Assembly (NCBI RefSeq): GCF_003248355.1
Contig: NZ_QKWY01000001.1
Coordinates: 2,004,001-2,068,000 of the forward strand
DNA from: Streptomyces sp. AC1-42W
GTDB lineage: Bacteria > Actinomycetota > Actinomycetes > Streptomycetales > Streptomycetaceae
DNA: 64,000 bases
Direction of reading: 5' to 3'
Numbering within the stretch: position 1 is the stretch's first letter; each line of letters starts with the position of its first letter. The position numbers and the translations under genes were made by a program. Positions 42,849-50,462 of the stretch are shown one piece after another. The notes beneath the pieces are model-generated. The model searched no databases. It had not been told where the DNA came from and worked only from the letters and a program-made list of their open reading frames with translations.

Positions 42849-43208
42849 ATGTCGCAGCCCGAGGGTGCGCGGTTGTTTCGGGAGAGTTGGATCGCCGGGG
42901 TGCGGCGGCATTTTCCCGGGGAACCCAAGGCCGGGTACGTCACGCCGTGGGAGGAGACTCCGCTGTGGGAGCGGGAGGCGGCCGGGGCGGTGTACGAGCA
43001 GGTGCGGCAGTTCGTCGAGGTGAGCGGCGGGCACGCGGCGCGGCTCTCGCGGGAGCAGAAGGGGCGGTTCGTGGCGCTGTGCTGGACGGCCCAGATGTAC
43101 AAGCACTTCGAGGAGCCGAAGCCCGGATACGTCGCGGACTGGGGCGAGTTGCCCCAGTGGCAGCGGGAGACCGACGCCGACATCTTCGAGGCCATCGTGG
43201 CCGCGTGA
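42849..43208 (+). CDS. Hypothetical protein with RyR-like repeats
   Basis: 119 residues from ATG 42849, two bases after the Nudix stop. Two similar segments, YVTPWEETPLWEREAAGAVY and YVADWGELPQWQRETDADIF, resemble the W-x-E-L-P-x-W-x-R-E core of RyR domains. It is Trp and Glu rich, cytosolic and without a signal. It probably works with the Nudix protein; role unknown. Confidence 0.6.
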   Translation: MSQPEGARLFRESWIAGVRRHFPGEPKAGYVTPWEETPLWEREAAGAVYEQVRQFVEVSGGHAARLSREQKGRFVALCWTAQMYKHFEEPKPGYVADWGELPQWQRETDADIFEAIVAA

Positions 43209-43272
43209 CGGTGCGTCGAATGCCGGGACGAAGGACTCCCCCGGAGCGGTGTTCGCGCATACGATCACGCAC

Positions 43273-44100
43273 ATGTCCCTCACATCTCACATACCCCTTC
43301 TCCACGCCGGCACGGACACCGTCGTGCTCGTGGAGGACGGTGGGCTGACCGTGCGGCGCCCGCACGAGCAGGCGCACATTCCGCTGGCGGCCATCAACCG
43401 GGCGCGGGTCGAGGCGGACCACCTCGCTATCGAGCTGACCGCCTCGCCGGTCATGGACAAGCCGTTCGTCCACCGGGTCTGGGACGTGGCCGACGCCGGG
43501 GCCGCCACGGCCTTCGCCGACGCGGTGAACGCGGCGCTGCCGGAGCGGCCCGAAGGCGTGGACCCGGTCGACGGGGCGGGGCTCGTCTCCGGCGAGCGGC
43601 TGTACCAGCCGAGCTACCGGAGGTGGCTGCGCCGGATGCGGCTGGGCACGTACGCCGGGGTCGTGCTGGTCATCGGCGTGAGCGTGCTCGTGGGCGTCCT
43701 GGGCACCCCCACCAACCTGGCCGTCGTCACGCCGCTCGGCCTCGTCGCGATCCCCGTGCTCGCCCTCGGCGCGTTCCTTCTCTACACGCCGGTGGAAGAG
43801 CGGTATCTGCGCAAGCACGGCGTCCGGACCGCCGCCATCCGGCTCCACGGCCGGTCCGGCGAGTACGTGTTCACGGACCCGTCCGGCATGATCCGGACCG
43901 TGTTCTCCTCCGTGAACACCTGGAGCATCGAGGCGCTCTACGACCCGCGCGACCCCGGCCGCGTCCTGGCCCTGCGGTCGCGGAAACAGCGCCTGCCCGG
44001 CGTGCTCGCCATCGTCCTCGTCCTCGCCGTCGGCTTCCTCTTCGCGTACGTCTCCTTCGCCGCGGCTACCGGGATCGTCACCCCCGACGACGCGGTCTGA
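43273..44100 (+). CDS. Membrane protein with two central TM helices
   Basis: 275 residues from ATG 43273. A soluble N-domain of 115 residues (DTVVLVEDGGLTVRRPHEQA) looks PH-like. TM helices are at about 127-147 (YAGVVLVIGVSVLVGVLG) and 153-173. A second soluble part of 70 residues precedes a C-terminal helix (GVLAIVLVLAVGFLFAYVSF). No named family recognised. Core-type codon usage. Confidence 0.65.
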   Translation: MSLTSHIPLLHAGTDTVVLVEDGGLTVRRPHEQAHIPLAAINRARVEADHLAIELTASPVMDKPFVHRVWDVADAGAATAFADAVNAALPERPEGVDPVDGAGLVSGERLYQPSYRRWLRRMRLGTYAGVVLVIGVSVLVGVLGTPTNLAVVTPLGLVAIPVLALGAFLLYTPVEERYLRKHGVRTAAIRLHGRSGEYVFTDPSGMIRTVFSSVNTWSIEALYDPRDPGRVLALRSRKQRLPGVLAIVLVLAVGFLFAYVSFAAATGIVTPDDAV

Positions 44101-44220
44101 GACGTTCCGGCGCGAGGATCGGCCTCCCCGGCGGCCGGCCTGGACTACCTCCCCCCGGTACCGGACAATGGGCGGACGATCACGGGCCCCTCGCGGGGCG
44201 TGACCAGGGGGAGGGGCATC

Positions 44221-44445
44221 GTGCACGCGGTTCTTGGTCTGATGGGATTGCTTTCGGCACTGATCGTTCTGCTGATCGTGCGGGTGAACCTGCGTCAGCG
44301 GCGGCGTACCCACAACTTCGACGGCCAGGAGATCGAGCGGCAGCACAGCGCGGAGATCCGCAACATCCGCGCCGCGAACTCGTCGAACGCCGTCCACAAC
44401 AGCTTCTTCAACGGCGGCGACGACTACCGGGCCCGGCGGCGCTGA
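44221..44445 (+). CDS. Small single-pass membrane protein
   Basis: 74 residues from GTG 44221 behind GGGGGAGGGG. One N-terminal TM helix (LGLMGLLSALIVLLIVRVNL) and a charged tail (QEIERQHSAEIRNIRAANSS). Unknown function. The earlier GTG/ATG at 44200 lacks a binding site. Confidence 0.55.
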   Translation: MHAVLGLMGLLSALIVLLIVRVNLRQRRRTHNFDGQEIERQHSAEIRNIRAANSSNAVHNSFFNGGDDYRARRR

Positions 44446-44491
44446 GCGCCGTCTGAGGTAGTCTTTCGCATCCCCGCACGGGGACCTGACC

Positions 44492-44584
44492 AAGGAGGTG
44501 GGACCGATCACCGCTGTATCGCACCGGGTGCTCCCCTCCCGCGATCGCGTGGCCGACCGGACCTGACCCGGCCGCGGAGCACCC
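44492..44584 (+). promoter_or_regulatory. Leader with possible 19-codon peptide and hairpin before the prmC-like gene
   Basis: AAGGAGG at 44492-44498 stands 8 bases before ATC 44507, which opens a 19-codon frame (TAVSHRVLPSRDRVADRT) to TGA 44566. A GTG in the same frame at 44498 is too close to the site to use it. GGGTGCTCC at 44526-44534 pairs with GGAGCACCC at 44576-44584. Together they look like an attenuator-type leader, but use of ATC as a start would be unusual. Confidence 0.35.
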
Positions 44585-44613
44585 CTCGGCGTTTCTCCGA
44601 AAGGCTCCGCACC

Positions 44614-45420
44614 ATGCCGGTCCCGCTGTCACCGTCCGCCCTGTCCTCCCTCGCCGCCGCACTGCGCGCCGCCGGTTGCGTCTTCGCCGAGGACGAGGCC
44701 GGGCTCATCGCCGCCACCGCCGACCACCCCGCCGACATCGATGCCATGGCGCGCCGGCGCGCCGCCGGACATCCCCTCGAACACGTCCTGGGCTGGGCCG
44801 AGTTCAACGGGCTGCGGATCGCCGTGGACCCCGGCGTCTTCGTCCCCCGCCGCCGCACCGAGTTCCTGATCGAACGGGCCGTCGCCCTCGCCCCGGACCC
44901 CGAGGGCGGCGGCCCGGCCGTCGTCGTCGACCTGTGCTGCGGCTCCGGCGCGCTCGGTGCCGCCCTCGCCGCGGCCCTGGACCGCGTCGAACTCCACGCC
45001 GCCGACGTCGAGCCCGCCGCCGTACGCTGCGCCCGCCGCAACATCGGGGAGCGCGGACGCGTCTACGAGGGCGACCTGTTCGCCCCACTGCCCGAAACGC
45101 TGCGCGGGCGCGTGGACGTGCTGCTCGCCAACGTGCCGTACGTACCGAGCGAGGACGTCCCCCTGCTGCCCGCCGAGGCCCGCGTCCACGAACCGCTCGT
45201 CGCGCTCGACGGCGGCGGCGACGGGCTCGACGTCCTGCGCCGCGTCGCCGCCGAGGCACCGCACTGGCTGACCCCCGGCGGCAGCCTCCTCGTCGAGACG
45301 AGCGAACGCCAGGCGCAACGCGCGGCACAGGCCGTCGCCGCCGCCGGCCTCACCGCCCGGGTGGCCACTTGCGAGGAGCGGTACGCGACCGTGGTGACGG
45401 GAACACGGGCAGCGGGCTGA
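44614..45420 (+). CDS. Putative protein N5-glutamine methyltransferase (PrmC/HemK-like)
   Basis: 268 residues from ATG 44614. HPLEHVLGWAEFNGLRIAVD then PGVFVPRRRTEFLIERA aligns with the PrmC N-domain. VVDLCCGSGALGAALAAALD is the SAM motif. The substrate motif reads LLANVPYVPSED where true PrmC has NPPY, so the catalytic loop differs at the first Pro. It is a paralogue of the release-factor methyltransferase, which normally sits beside prfA; the target may differ. Confidence 0.82.
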   Translation: MPVPLSPSALSSLAAALRAAGCVFAEDEAGLIAATADHPADIDAMARRRAAGHPLEHVLGWAEFNGLRIAVDPGVFVPRRRTEFLIERAVALAPDPEGGGPAVVVDLCCGSGALGAALAAALDRVELHAADVEPAAVRCARRNIGERGRVYEGDLFAPLPETLRGRVDVLLANVPYVPSEDVPLLPAEARVHEPLVALDGGGDGLDVLRRVAAEAPHWLTPGGSLLVETSERQAQRAAQAVAAAGLTARVATCEERYATVVTGTRAAG

Positions 45421-45494
45421 CGCGGCGACCGCCTCACCGGGCGACCGGTGCGGGCGGTTCCGGGTGAGAGTTTCTCCGAGCTGAGTGCGGTGGG

Positions 45495-46277
45495 CTATGG
45501 CTGTCGCCTGGCCGGGGTCTCGATGCAGTCCTTGACCAACTGGCTGATGAACGTGCGCAGGGCGTCTGCCCGGTGACGGTCCTCGCGCTGGTCGCGCAGG
45601 GCCTGATCGGCTGCCCGGAGCCGTTCGAGGGCCGCTGGTTCTCGGTCTTCCACGTCGAGGATCAGCGGCTGGGTGATCAGGTCCAGACACTCGGTGAACA
45701 GCCTTCGGACGGCGGCTGTCGGCGGGGCGGGGTCAGGGACGGCGTCCGGGGTGGTGACGTATCGCGCGGGGTCCGACAGGCTCCAGCCGACGACGGTGCC
45801 GTGCTGGACGAGGAGCGCCAGATCCTGGGCGATGCCGATGCGGGCGTCCAGGGGCTCGTCGAGGACATCGAGGTCGCGCAGGCAGGTCAGTACGGTGTCC
45901 CCGGAAGCGCGGCAGTGCACCGAGGTCACCTCGTGCCGGAAGTCCCGAGCCTCGTCCGCCCGCAGCCCGCCCGGGCGTACGGCGGGACGGAGCGGTACGC
46001 GAGCGCGGTCCCCGGCGTACGCGGACTCCTCGGGCACATGGAACTCCGCCCCGGACAGTTCCCGGCCGGCCGGGGTGAAGCGGAGGACATCAGGCGTGTC
46101 CCACAGACGTTCCTGGCTGCCGAATGTATGCAGCAGGAACTCCTCCCGCTCAGTCACGTCCACCCAGGGCATGACACGTACGGTCCGGCCTTCGAAGCGG
46201 GGGACGAGGCGCAGCGGCTCATCCGTCACCGTCGCGGACCAGCCACCGTCGAATCTCAGTTGCCTCGCCGTCACCAT
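45495..46277 (-). CDS. Putative immunity protein, duplicated family, copy A
   Basis: 260 residues from ATG 46277 with GGATGAG before it. QLRFDGGWSATVTDEPLRLV and TCLRDLDVLDEPLDARIGIA are shared, nearly word for word, with the protein at 47700-48473. The last 70 residues are helical and Arg/Glu rich (LRAADQALRDQREDRHRADA). No family name recognised. Position at the distal end of the RHS toxin operon points to a toxin-immunity or regulatory role. Confidence 0.55.
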   Translation of the reverse strand: MVTARQLRFDGGWSATVTDEPLRLVPRFEGRTVRVMPWVDVTEREEFLLHTFGSQERLWDTPDVLRFTPAGRELSGAEFHVPEESAYAGDRARVPLRPAVRPGGLRADEARDFRHEVTSVHCRASGDTVLTCLRDLDVLDEPLDARIGIAQDLALLVQHGTVVGWSLSDPARYVTTPDAVPDPAPPTAAVRRLFTECLDLITQPLILDVEDREPAALERLRAADQALRDQREDRHRADALRTFISQLVKDCIETPARRQP

Positions 46278-46388
46278 CTCATCCGGCCTTCCTGTCCTGT
46301 GTGTCGCAGTGGGCCACTGCGACAGGGAATTCTGAGAGAGACGCGTCGCGCTTTCACGGAACGGGCTTCCTGGCGTGGGCGCGGTGGT

Positions 46389-46871
46389 TCAGGCGGTGCC
46401 GGGTTCCTCCAGCGTCACCACGACCATCACCGGAAGATCGGTGTCCTGCTGGATCACACCGGCCGTCACGATCCGGGTGTCGAGGGTCCATCTCTTCACC
46501 GCGATGAATTCGTCCCTGTCCGCCTCCGTCTGCTCGGCCTCGACAAGGTGGCCGACGAGAGGGGATTCCTCGATCTCGGGCAGGAAGTCGGCCAGCGCCT
46601 GCTCACCCTGCTCGTAGACGGCTTCCAGGTCGTCGAAGTAGTCCGACTCGTCGACGTCGCGGATCCAGACGGCGAACGAGACGCTGACCGACCGACTGGG
46701 GAACGTCTGGATCCAGCTTCCGACGCCGTCCTTGTCCCACGACGTCTCCACGCCGTCGCGGGGCCTTTCCCCAGGCGTCCACTTCTGGGCAGTGAACCGT
46801 GCCGCCGCACCCTCGGCGGTCAGCGGGGCGACATCCCTGAGCTCTTCCAGCATTGCAATCACTACAGCCAT
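46389..46871 (-). CDS. Putative immunity protein, acidic, 160 residues
   Basis: Starts at ATG 46871 (AVVIAMLEELRDVAPLTAEG). SWIQTFPSRSVSVSFAVWIR then DVDESDYFDDLEAVYEQGEQ; strongly acidic, cytosolic, alpha/beta pattern. Unrecognised family. Lies within the minus-strand array behind the RHS toxin. Acidic small proteins in such arrays are usually immunity proteins. Confidence 0.5.
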   Translation of the reverse strand: MAVVIAMLEELRDVAPLTAEGAAARFTAQKWTPGERPRDGVETSWDKDGVGSWIQTFPSRSVSVSFAVWIRDVDESDYFDDLEAVYEQGEQALADFLPEIEESPLVGHLVEAEQTEADRDEFIAVKRWTLDTRIVTAGVIQQDTDLPVMVVVTLEEPGTA

Positions 46872-46884
46872 GAACTCATTCCAC

Positions 46885-47556
46885 TCATGCCGTTGCCGGG
46901 CACGTGATACATCCTCGCCTACCCGCTGGCGTAGGCCTCGGGGAAGGCCTTGGACAGTACGTCGTTTCGCAGTACGGCGGCCCGTGGGGGCAGCTCGCGC
47001 CATGCGCCCCACGGAAATCCGGCGTGAGCGCTTGACGCTGCTCAGCAAGGCCGCCTGCGTGGTTGTACTCAACGAACTCCGGGCAGAGCCAGAACGAGAT
47101 GAATTCCGTACCGTTCAGACCAAGATGAACGCCATCGGCGATCTCGACCAGCTTCTCGGGAACCCGTCGATCTCGCACGACTCGGACCAGCCCCGAAGCC
47201 TCATCGAACAGAAAATCCCAGCCTGATCGAGCGATCGATGCAGAAATATGCTCCTCAAACGGCGGGTCATCCAGTTTTACTGCCACGGCACCGCCGGCGG
47301 AGGTCGGCAGTTTCAATTTCTCCCGCTGCCACGATTCCTTCGGCAAGTAGCCCCACACATAGAGGGCGCGACCGCTGTCCACCGCGACTTCCAGTTGAAG
47401 GGTGTCGGCGACGAGACTCGTCCGCCCTCCGCCCCCTTCCAGCCGAGCCAGGTCGTCAAGGCTTTGCGGCCGGAAGGAGAACCCTCGGTCAGCCTCGGAG
47501 TAGCGAAGCGTACCCGCCAGAGGGGTCGCTGCTTCAATGATGAATTCGTGCGCCAT
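46885..47556 (-). CDS. Putative immunity protein, 223 residues
   Basis: From ATG 47556: AHEFIIEAATPLAGTLRYSE, DTLQLEVAVDSGRALYVWGY, WDFLFDEASGLVRVVRDRRV, then WLCPEFVEYNHAGGLAEQ. The last 35 residues (Cys/Pro-rich) are unlike the rest and may follow a frameshift near 47000. It starts two bases after the stop of a broken gene fragment. Unrecognised family. Confidence 0.5.
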   Translation of the reverse strand: MAHEFIIEAATPLAGTLRYSEADRGFSFRPQSLDDLARLEGGGGRTSLVADTLQLEVAVDSGRALYVWGYLPKESWQREKLKLPTSAGGAVAVKLDDPPFEEHISASIARSGWDFLFDEASGLVRVVRDRRVPEKLVEIADGVHLGLNGTEFISFWLCPEFVEYNHAGGLAEQRQALTPDFRGAHGASCPHGPPYCETTYCPRPSPRPTPAGRRGCITCPATA

Positions 47557-47558
47557 TC

Positions 47559-47635
47559 CTACCTGACGAAGTTGAAGCGGAGGATGATGTCGGTATCGGT
47601 GTCGACAACCAACTCCCAGGTCCGTCCTTTCGGTT
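47559..47635 (-). pseudogene. C-terminal remnant of a small immunity-like gene
   Basis: The frame GRTWELVVDTDTDIILRFNF (then VR and stop at 47559) reads like a clean protein C-terminus directly before the 47556 start. No start codon or matching upstream part is present before the 47700 gene. Probably left by rearrangement of the array. Confidence 0.4.
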
Positions 47636-47699
47636 GAAGGGGACGGCACGCGACGGCCTTGCGGTGTCGTCCGGGGAGTCGGCCACTTCGCGCGGCGGG

Positions 47700-48473
47700 C
47701 TATGGCTGTCGCCCGGGCGCGTCGAGGTAGTCCTCGACGTATTGGCTGATGACCGTGCGCAGGGCGTTCGCCCGGTGGCGGTCCTCGCGCTGGTCGTGCA
47801 GGGCCTGATCGGCTGCCCGGAGCCGTTCGAGGGCGGCCGGTTCGCCTTCCGAGAGCGCGAAGGCCATCGGCTCGGCGAGCAGGTCCATGCACTCGGTGAA
47901 CAGTCTGCGGGTGGCGGCCGCCGGCGGGTCGGGGTCGGGATCGACGTACGGGGTGGTCACGTAGCGCACGGGATCGGTGAGACTCCAGCCGACGACGGTG
48001 CCGTGCTGGACGAGGAGCGCCAGGTCCTGGGCGATGCGTACGCGCGCCTCCAGCGGCTCGTCGAGGACGTCGAGGTCGCGGAGGCAGGTCAGCACGGAGT
48101 CGCCGGGGGTACGGCACAGTACAGTGCAGGCCTCCAGCCGGAAGTCCTTGACCTGGTCCGCGCGGAGCCCGCCCGACCGCGTCTCGGGCGGGAGACGGAG
48201 ACGAGCCGAGTCCTCCGCCGACGCCTCGTCTTCCGGAATGCAGAATTCGGCCCCGACCAGCCGCCGGTCGTCCGGATCGAAGCGCAGGATGTCGACCACG
48301 TCCCACAGCCAGTCCTGGCTGCCGAAGGTACCCAGGAGGAACGCCTCCCGTTCCACGGTGTTCGCGCAGGGGGAAAGCTGCAGGTCGGTATGGAGACGGG
48401 GAACGAGATCGAGCGGCTCGCCCGTCACCGTCGCAAACCAGTCACCGTCGAATCCCAGTCGCACCGCCATCAT
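47700..48473 (-). CDS. Putative immunity protein, duplicated family, copy B
   Basis: 257 residues from ATG 48473 (GATGAGG before it); GTG 48503 is possible. GFDGDWFATVTGEPLDLVPR, then TCLRDLDVLDEPLEARVRIA and LALLVQHGTVVGWSLTDPVR correspond to copy A at 45495-46277. Even the sequence after the stops is shared (GGGCTATGGCTGTCGC at 45492 and 47698). That shows a segmental duplication. The middle part has diverged more than the C-terminal half. Confidence 0.55.
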   Translation of the reverse strand: MMAVRLGFDGDWFATVTGEPLDLVPRLHTDLQLSPCANTVEREAFLLGTFGSQDWLWDVVDILRFDPDDRRLVGAEFCIPEDEASAEDSARLRLPPETRSGGLRADQVKDFRLEACTVLCRTPGDSVLTCLRDLDVLDEPLEARVRIAQDLALLVQHGTVVGWSLTDPVRYVTTPYVDPDPDPPAAATRRLFTECMDLLAEPMAFALSEGEPAALERLRAADQALHDQREDRHRANALRTVISQYVEDYLDAPGRQP

Positions 48474-48499
48474 CACCTCATCCGATCCGGCTGGTTGGC

Positions 48500-48820
48500 T
48501 CACTCACCGGTTCTGCCGAATACCCAGGGCCAAGGGCTGCCCGGTTCCGCGTTGTTCCAGAAGGGTTCGCCCACGCGGACTCTGATCTGCCTCTTCCGTT
48601 CGTCGTGGTAGGCCACTTCGCCGGAGACCCCGGCCCCGACCTCGGGCAGGCCGGCCACCGGCGGGCCGGGGTTGTACGAGGCGATGTCCAGAAACCCGAT
48701 CACCTCGGGAGAGCCGTCCAGCTCGATGAACACCCCGAACGGGCGCCGCACTCGTACCACCCCGTGAGCCGTGCTGCCGACGGGGTGCCGGAGTTTCGCG
48801 TCTTCCCATGCGTCTTTCAT
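48500..48820 (-). CDS. S1/OB-fold protein, copy 2 of the post-toxin gene
   Basis: 106 residues from ATG 48820. KDAWEDAKLRHPVGSTAHGV then VRVRRPFGVFIELDGSPEVI is an S1 domain (G-x-V-x-R-V-x-x-F-G-V-F-I-E-L); EVAYHDERKRQIRVRVGEPF closes the barrel. It pairs with the gene at 50146-50460, which lies immediately behind the RHS toxin. S1 domains bind RNA, so the protein may shield an RNA or ribosomal target, or be an orphan immunity copy. Confidence 0.65.
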   Translation of the reverse strand: MKDAWEDAKLRHPVGSTAHGVVRVRRPFGVFIELDGSPEVIGFLDIASYNPGPPVAGLPEVGAGVSGEVAYHDERKRQIRVRVGEPFWNNAEPGSPWPWVFGRTGE

Positions 48821-48857
48821 GACCACCGGGCGACGAGCCTACCGGTGGTGGGCAGAG

Positions 48858-49187
48858 CTACTCCAACTCAGCCGCGCGGCTCTTGAGTTCTTCGGCGAAC
48901 GCGTCCCAGTCGGGCCCGAAGCAGAGCAGGTCGGCGGCTGCTTCGCGGAGCAGTCGCGGGTCATCAGGACGTTGCAGGCAGGCCAGGCGGTAGGCGAGGT
49001 TCCGGGCCCAGGGAGGCAACGCCGTCCAGTCCTCGGCCAGGATCTCGCGAAGCATGGCAAGGATCTCATCAGCCGTCGCGAAGGTGAGCGTCTCCACGAA
49101 ATCGCGGGCGGCTTCGTTGATCTGCCGGCTGTCGGCGCCGTCGATCGCCCGGCTGAGACGCCTGGCGGCGAGGGCCAGGGCGGCCAT
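48858..49187 (-). CDS. Small helical protein of the immunity array
   Basis: 109 residues from ATG 49187 with GGAGGGGAG before it. AALALAARRLSRAIDGADSR, FATADEILAMLREILAEDWT and CFGPDWDAFAEELKSRAAEL: all-helical, acidic. A short piece resembling its 3' end (GAGCTACTCCA) recurs near 50070, further evidence of shuffling. Unrecognised family. Confidence 0.55.
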   Translation of the reverse strand: MAALALAARRLSRAIDGADSRQINEAARDFVETLTFATADEILAMLREILAEDWTALPPWARNLAYRLACLQRPDDPRLLREAAADLLCFGPDWDAFAEELKSRAAELE

Positions 49188-49216
49188 CTCTCGCTCCCCT
49201 CCTGTGAACCGGCCGC

Positions 49217-49618
49217 CTATGAGAACAGGAGGCGGTCGCTCACCGAAATGCGGGGCGTCACCTGAATGTCCAGGGAGCCCGTGCACTCGCCCATGTGGAA
49301 TTCGATGGAAATACCCTTCGCCGAATTCCCTGATGTGAAGGAGAGACGCGTCGCTCCTTCACGGAAGAGGTCCATCATCCCGACCCCCTGATCGTTCACC
49401 CAGCGAATCCTCACCGACCTCCCCACCGCATCGTAGGAGAAGACGACCGACTGCCCCGTGTCATCGTGCAGGGTGAGAACCCGCGCGCCGCTCTCGTCCG
49501 CGTCCGGCCATTCGCCGGTGGCCTCGTAGACGGCCTCGTCGTCGGGGGTGAGGAACTCTCCGTACATGTCCGCCTTCACTTCCCACGTCACCGAGTGCTG
49601 GGGATGCCGGTCCCGCAT
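49217..49618 (-). CDS. Small beta-rich protein of the immunity array
   Basis: 133 residues from ATG 49618: VTWEVKADMYGEFLTPDDEA, ARVLTLHDDTGQSVVFSYDA, RVRWVNDQGV-like strand, and a final DIQVTPRISVSDRLLF. Predicted beta-sandwich or SUKH-unlike sheet protein; no known motif. Same strand, 47 bp after the 49665 gene. Confidence 0.5.
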   Translation of the reverse strand: MRDRHPQHSVTWEVKADMYGEFLTPDDEAVYEATGEWPDADESGARVLTLHDDTGQSVVFSYDAVGRSVRIRWVNDQGVGMMDLFREGATRLSFTSGNSAKGISIEFHMGECTGSLDIQVTPRISVSDRLLFS

Positions 49619-49664
49619 CGCCTGGGGCTGCGCGGTCCGTCGCCGACGATGAGTGTGGCGGCCC

Positions 49665-50030
49665 TCACGTCGACGTCCCTCCCTCCGGACCGCGCACGGT
49701 CTCGATCCGCAAGCGGGCGACGGTGCGCGGCCCCTCCAGCACCACCAGTTCGGCTCCGGGACGCATGTGGGGAGCGGCCAACTCGGGCACGAGGAATCCC
49801 ACCAGACACCTCCAGTGTCCTTTGTCCAGCCGTTCGGTCTCCTGTAGCAAGATACTCAGCTGGTCAGCTGATGCCGACCAGCCCGGCCGGATTTCCTCCT
49901 CGGAGCCCTGGACGAAAACCGCCGTCGCCATATAGACGGGGGCGGTGGGCGGGCCCGACTGTCGTCCTCCCTGTCGACGTGTCAGCCATGCGACCACGCC
50001 CTCGCCTGCTGGATCTTCGATTGTCTGCAT
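49665..50030 (-). CDS. Hypothetical protein with EF-Tu-like beta strands
   Basis: 121 residues from ATG 50030. TAPVYMATAVFVQGSEEEIR, LVGFLVPELAAPHMRPGAEL and VVLEGPRTVARLRIETVRGP. The VPE(L) strand followed by H-x-x-PGAELVVLEGPRTVARLRI resembles domain III of elongation factors, common in small actinobacterial proteins. If the toxin acts on translation this mimicry could matter; that is speculation. Confidence 0.5.
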   Translation of the reverse strand: MQTIEDPAGEGVVAWLTRRQGGRQSGPPTAPVYMATAVFVQGSEEEIRPGWSASADQLSILLQETERLDKGHWRCLVGFLVPELAAPHMRPGAELVVLEGPRTVARLRIETVRGPEGGTST

Positions 50031-50145
50031 TACGGCCACAGCTCGATGCCGCTCGCGTGTTCGTTGATCGAGCTACTCCAGTTCAGCTGGGCCGGGCATC
50101 TCCTGCTCCCCCATCGGGGTTTGCCGAATCTCGGGGGATTCGGGT

Positions 50146-50460
50146 TCAGTTCGCACCTGAGCCCCCGCCCATGTCCGCCCGTCCGGCATCGTCATTCCAG
50201 AACGGTGCGCCCACCCGCACTCGGATCTGCCTCTGCTGCTCGTCGTGGAAAGCCACTTCGCCGAAGACTCCTTCTCCGACCTCGGGCAGTTCGACTACCA
50301 GTGGATCGGGATTGTACGAGGCGATGTCCAGGAGTGCGATCACTTCGGGAGCACCGTCCAACTCGATGAACACTCCGAACGGGCGCCGCACACGGACCAC
50401 CCCGTGAGCCCTGCCGCCGACCGGATACCGGAGCTTCGCGTCTTCCCATGCGTCTTCCAC
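50146..50460 (-). CDS. S1/OB-fold protein directly behind the RHS toxin, candidate cognate immunity
   Basis: 104 residues from GTG 50460, 2 bases after the toxin stop. EDAWEDAKLRYPVGGRAHGV then VRVRRPFGVFIELDGAPEVI is a single S1 domain. Immediate position behind the toxin C-terminus is where cognate immunity genes of polymorphic toxins lie. An S1/OB fold is not one of the immunity folds I know, so this is either a new immunity type or a fortuitous neighbour. Duplicated at 48500. Confidence 0.65.
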   Translation of the reverse strand: MEDAWEDAKLRYPVGGRAHGVVRVRRPFGVFIELDGAPEVIALLDIASYNPDPLVVELPEVGEGVFGEVAFHDEQQRQIRVRVGAPFWNDDAGRADMGGGSGAN

Positions 50461-50462
50461 TG

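Noticed and set aside
40145-43208. tRNA attachment site for a pSAM2-like element
   Set aside because: No tRNA gene or 3'-end repeat found near the GntR/Nudix cassette, and no integrase.
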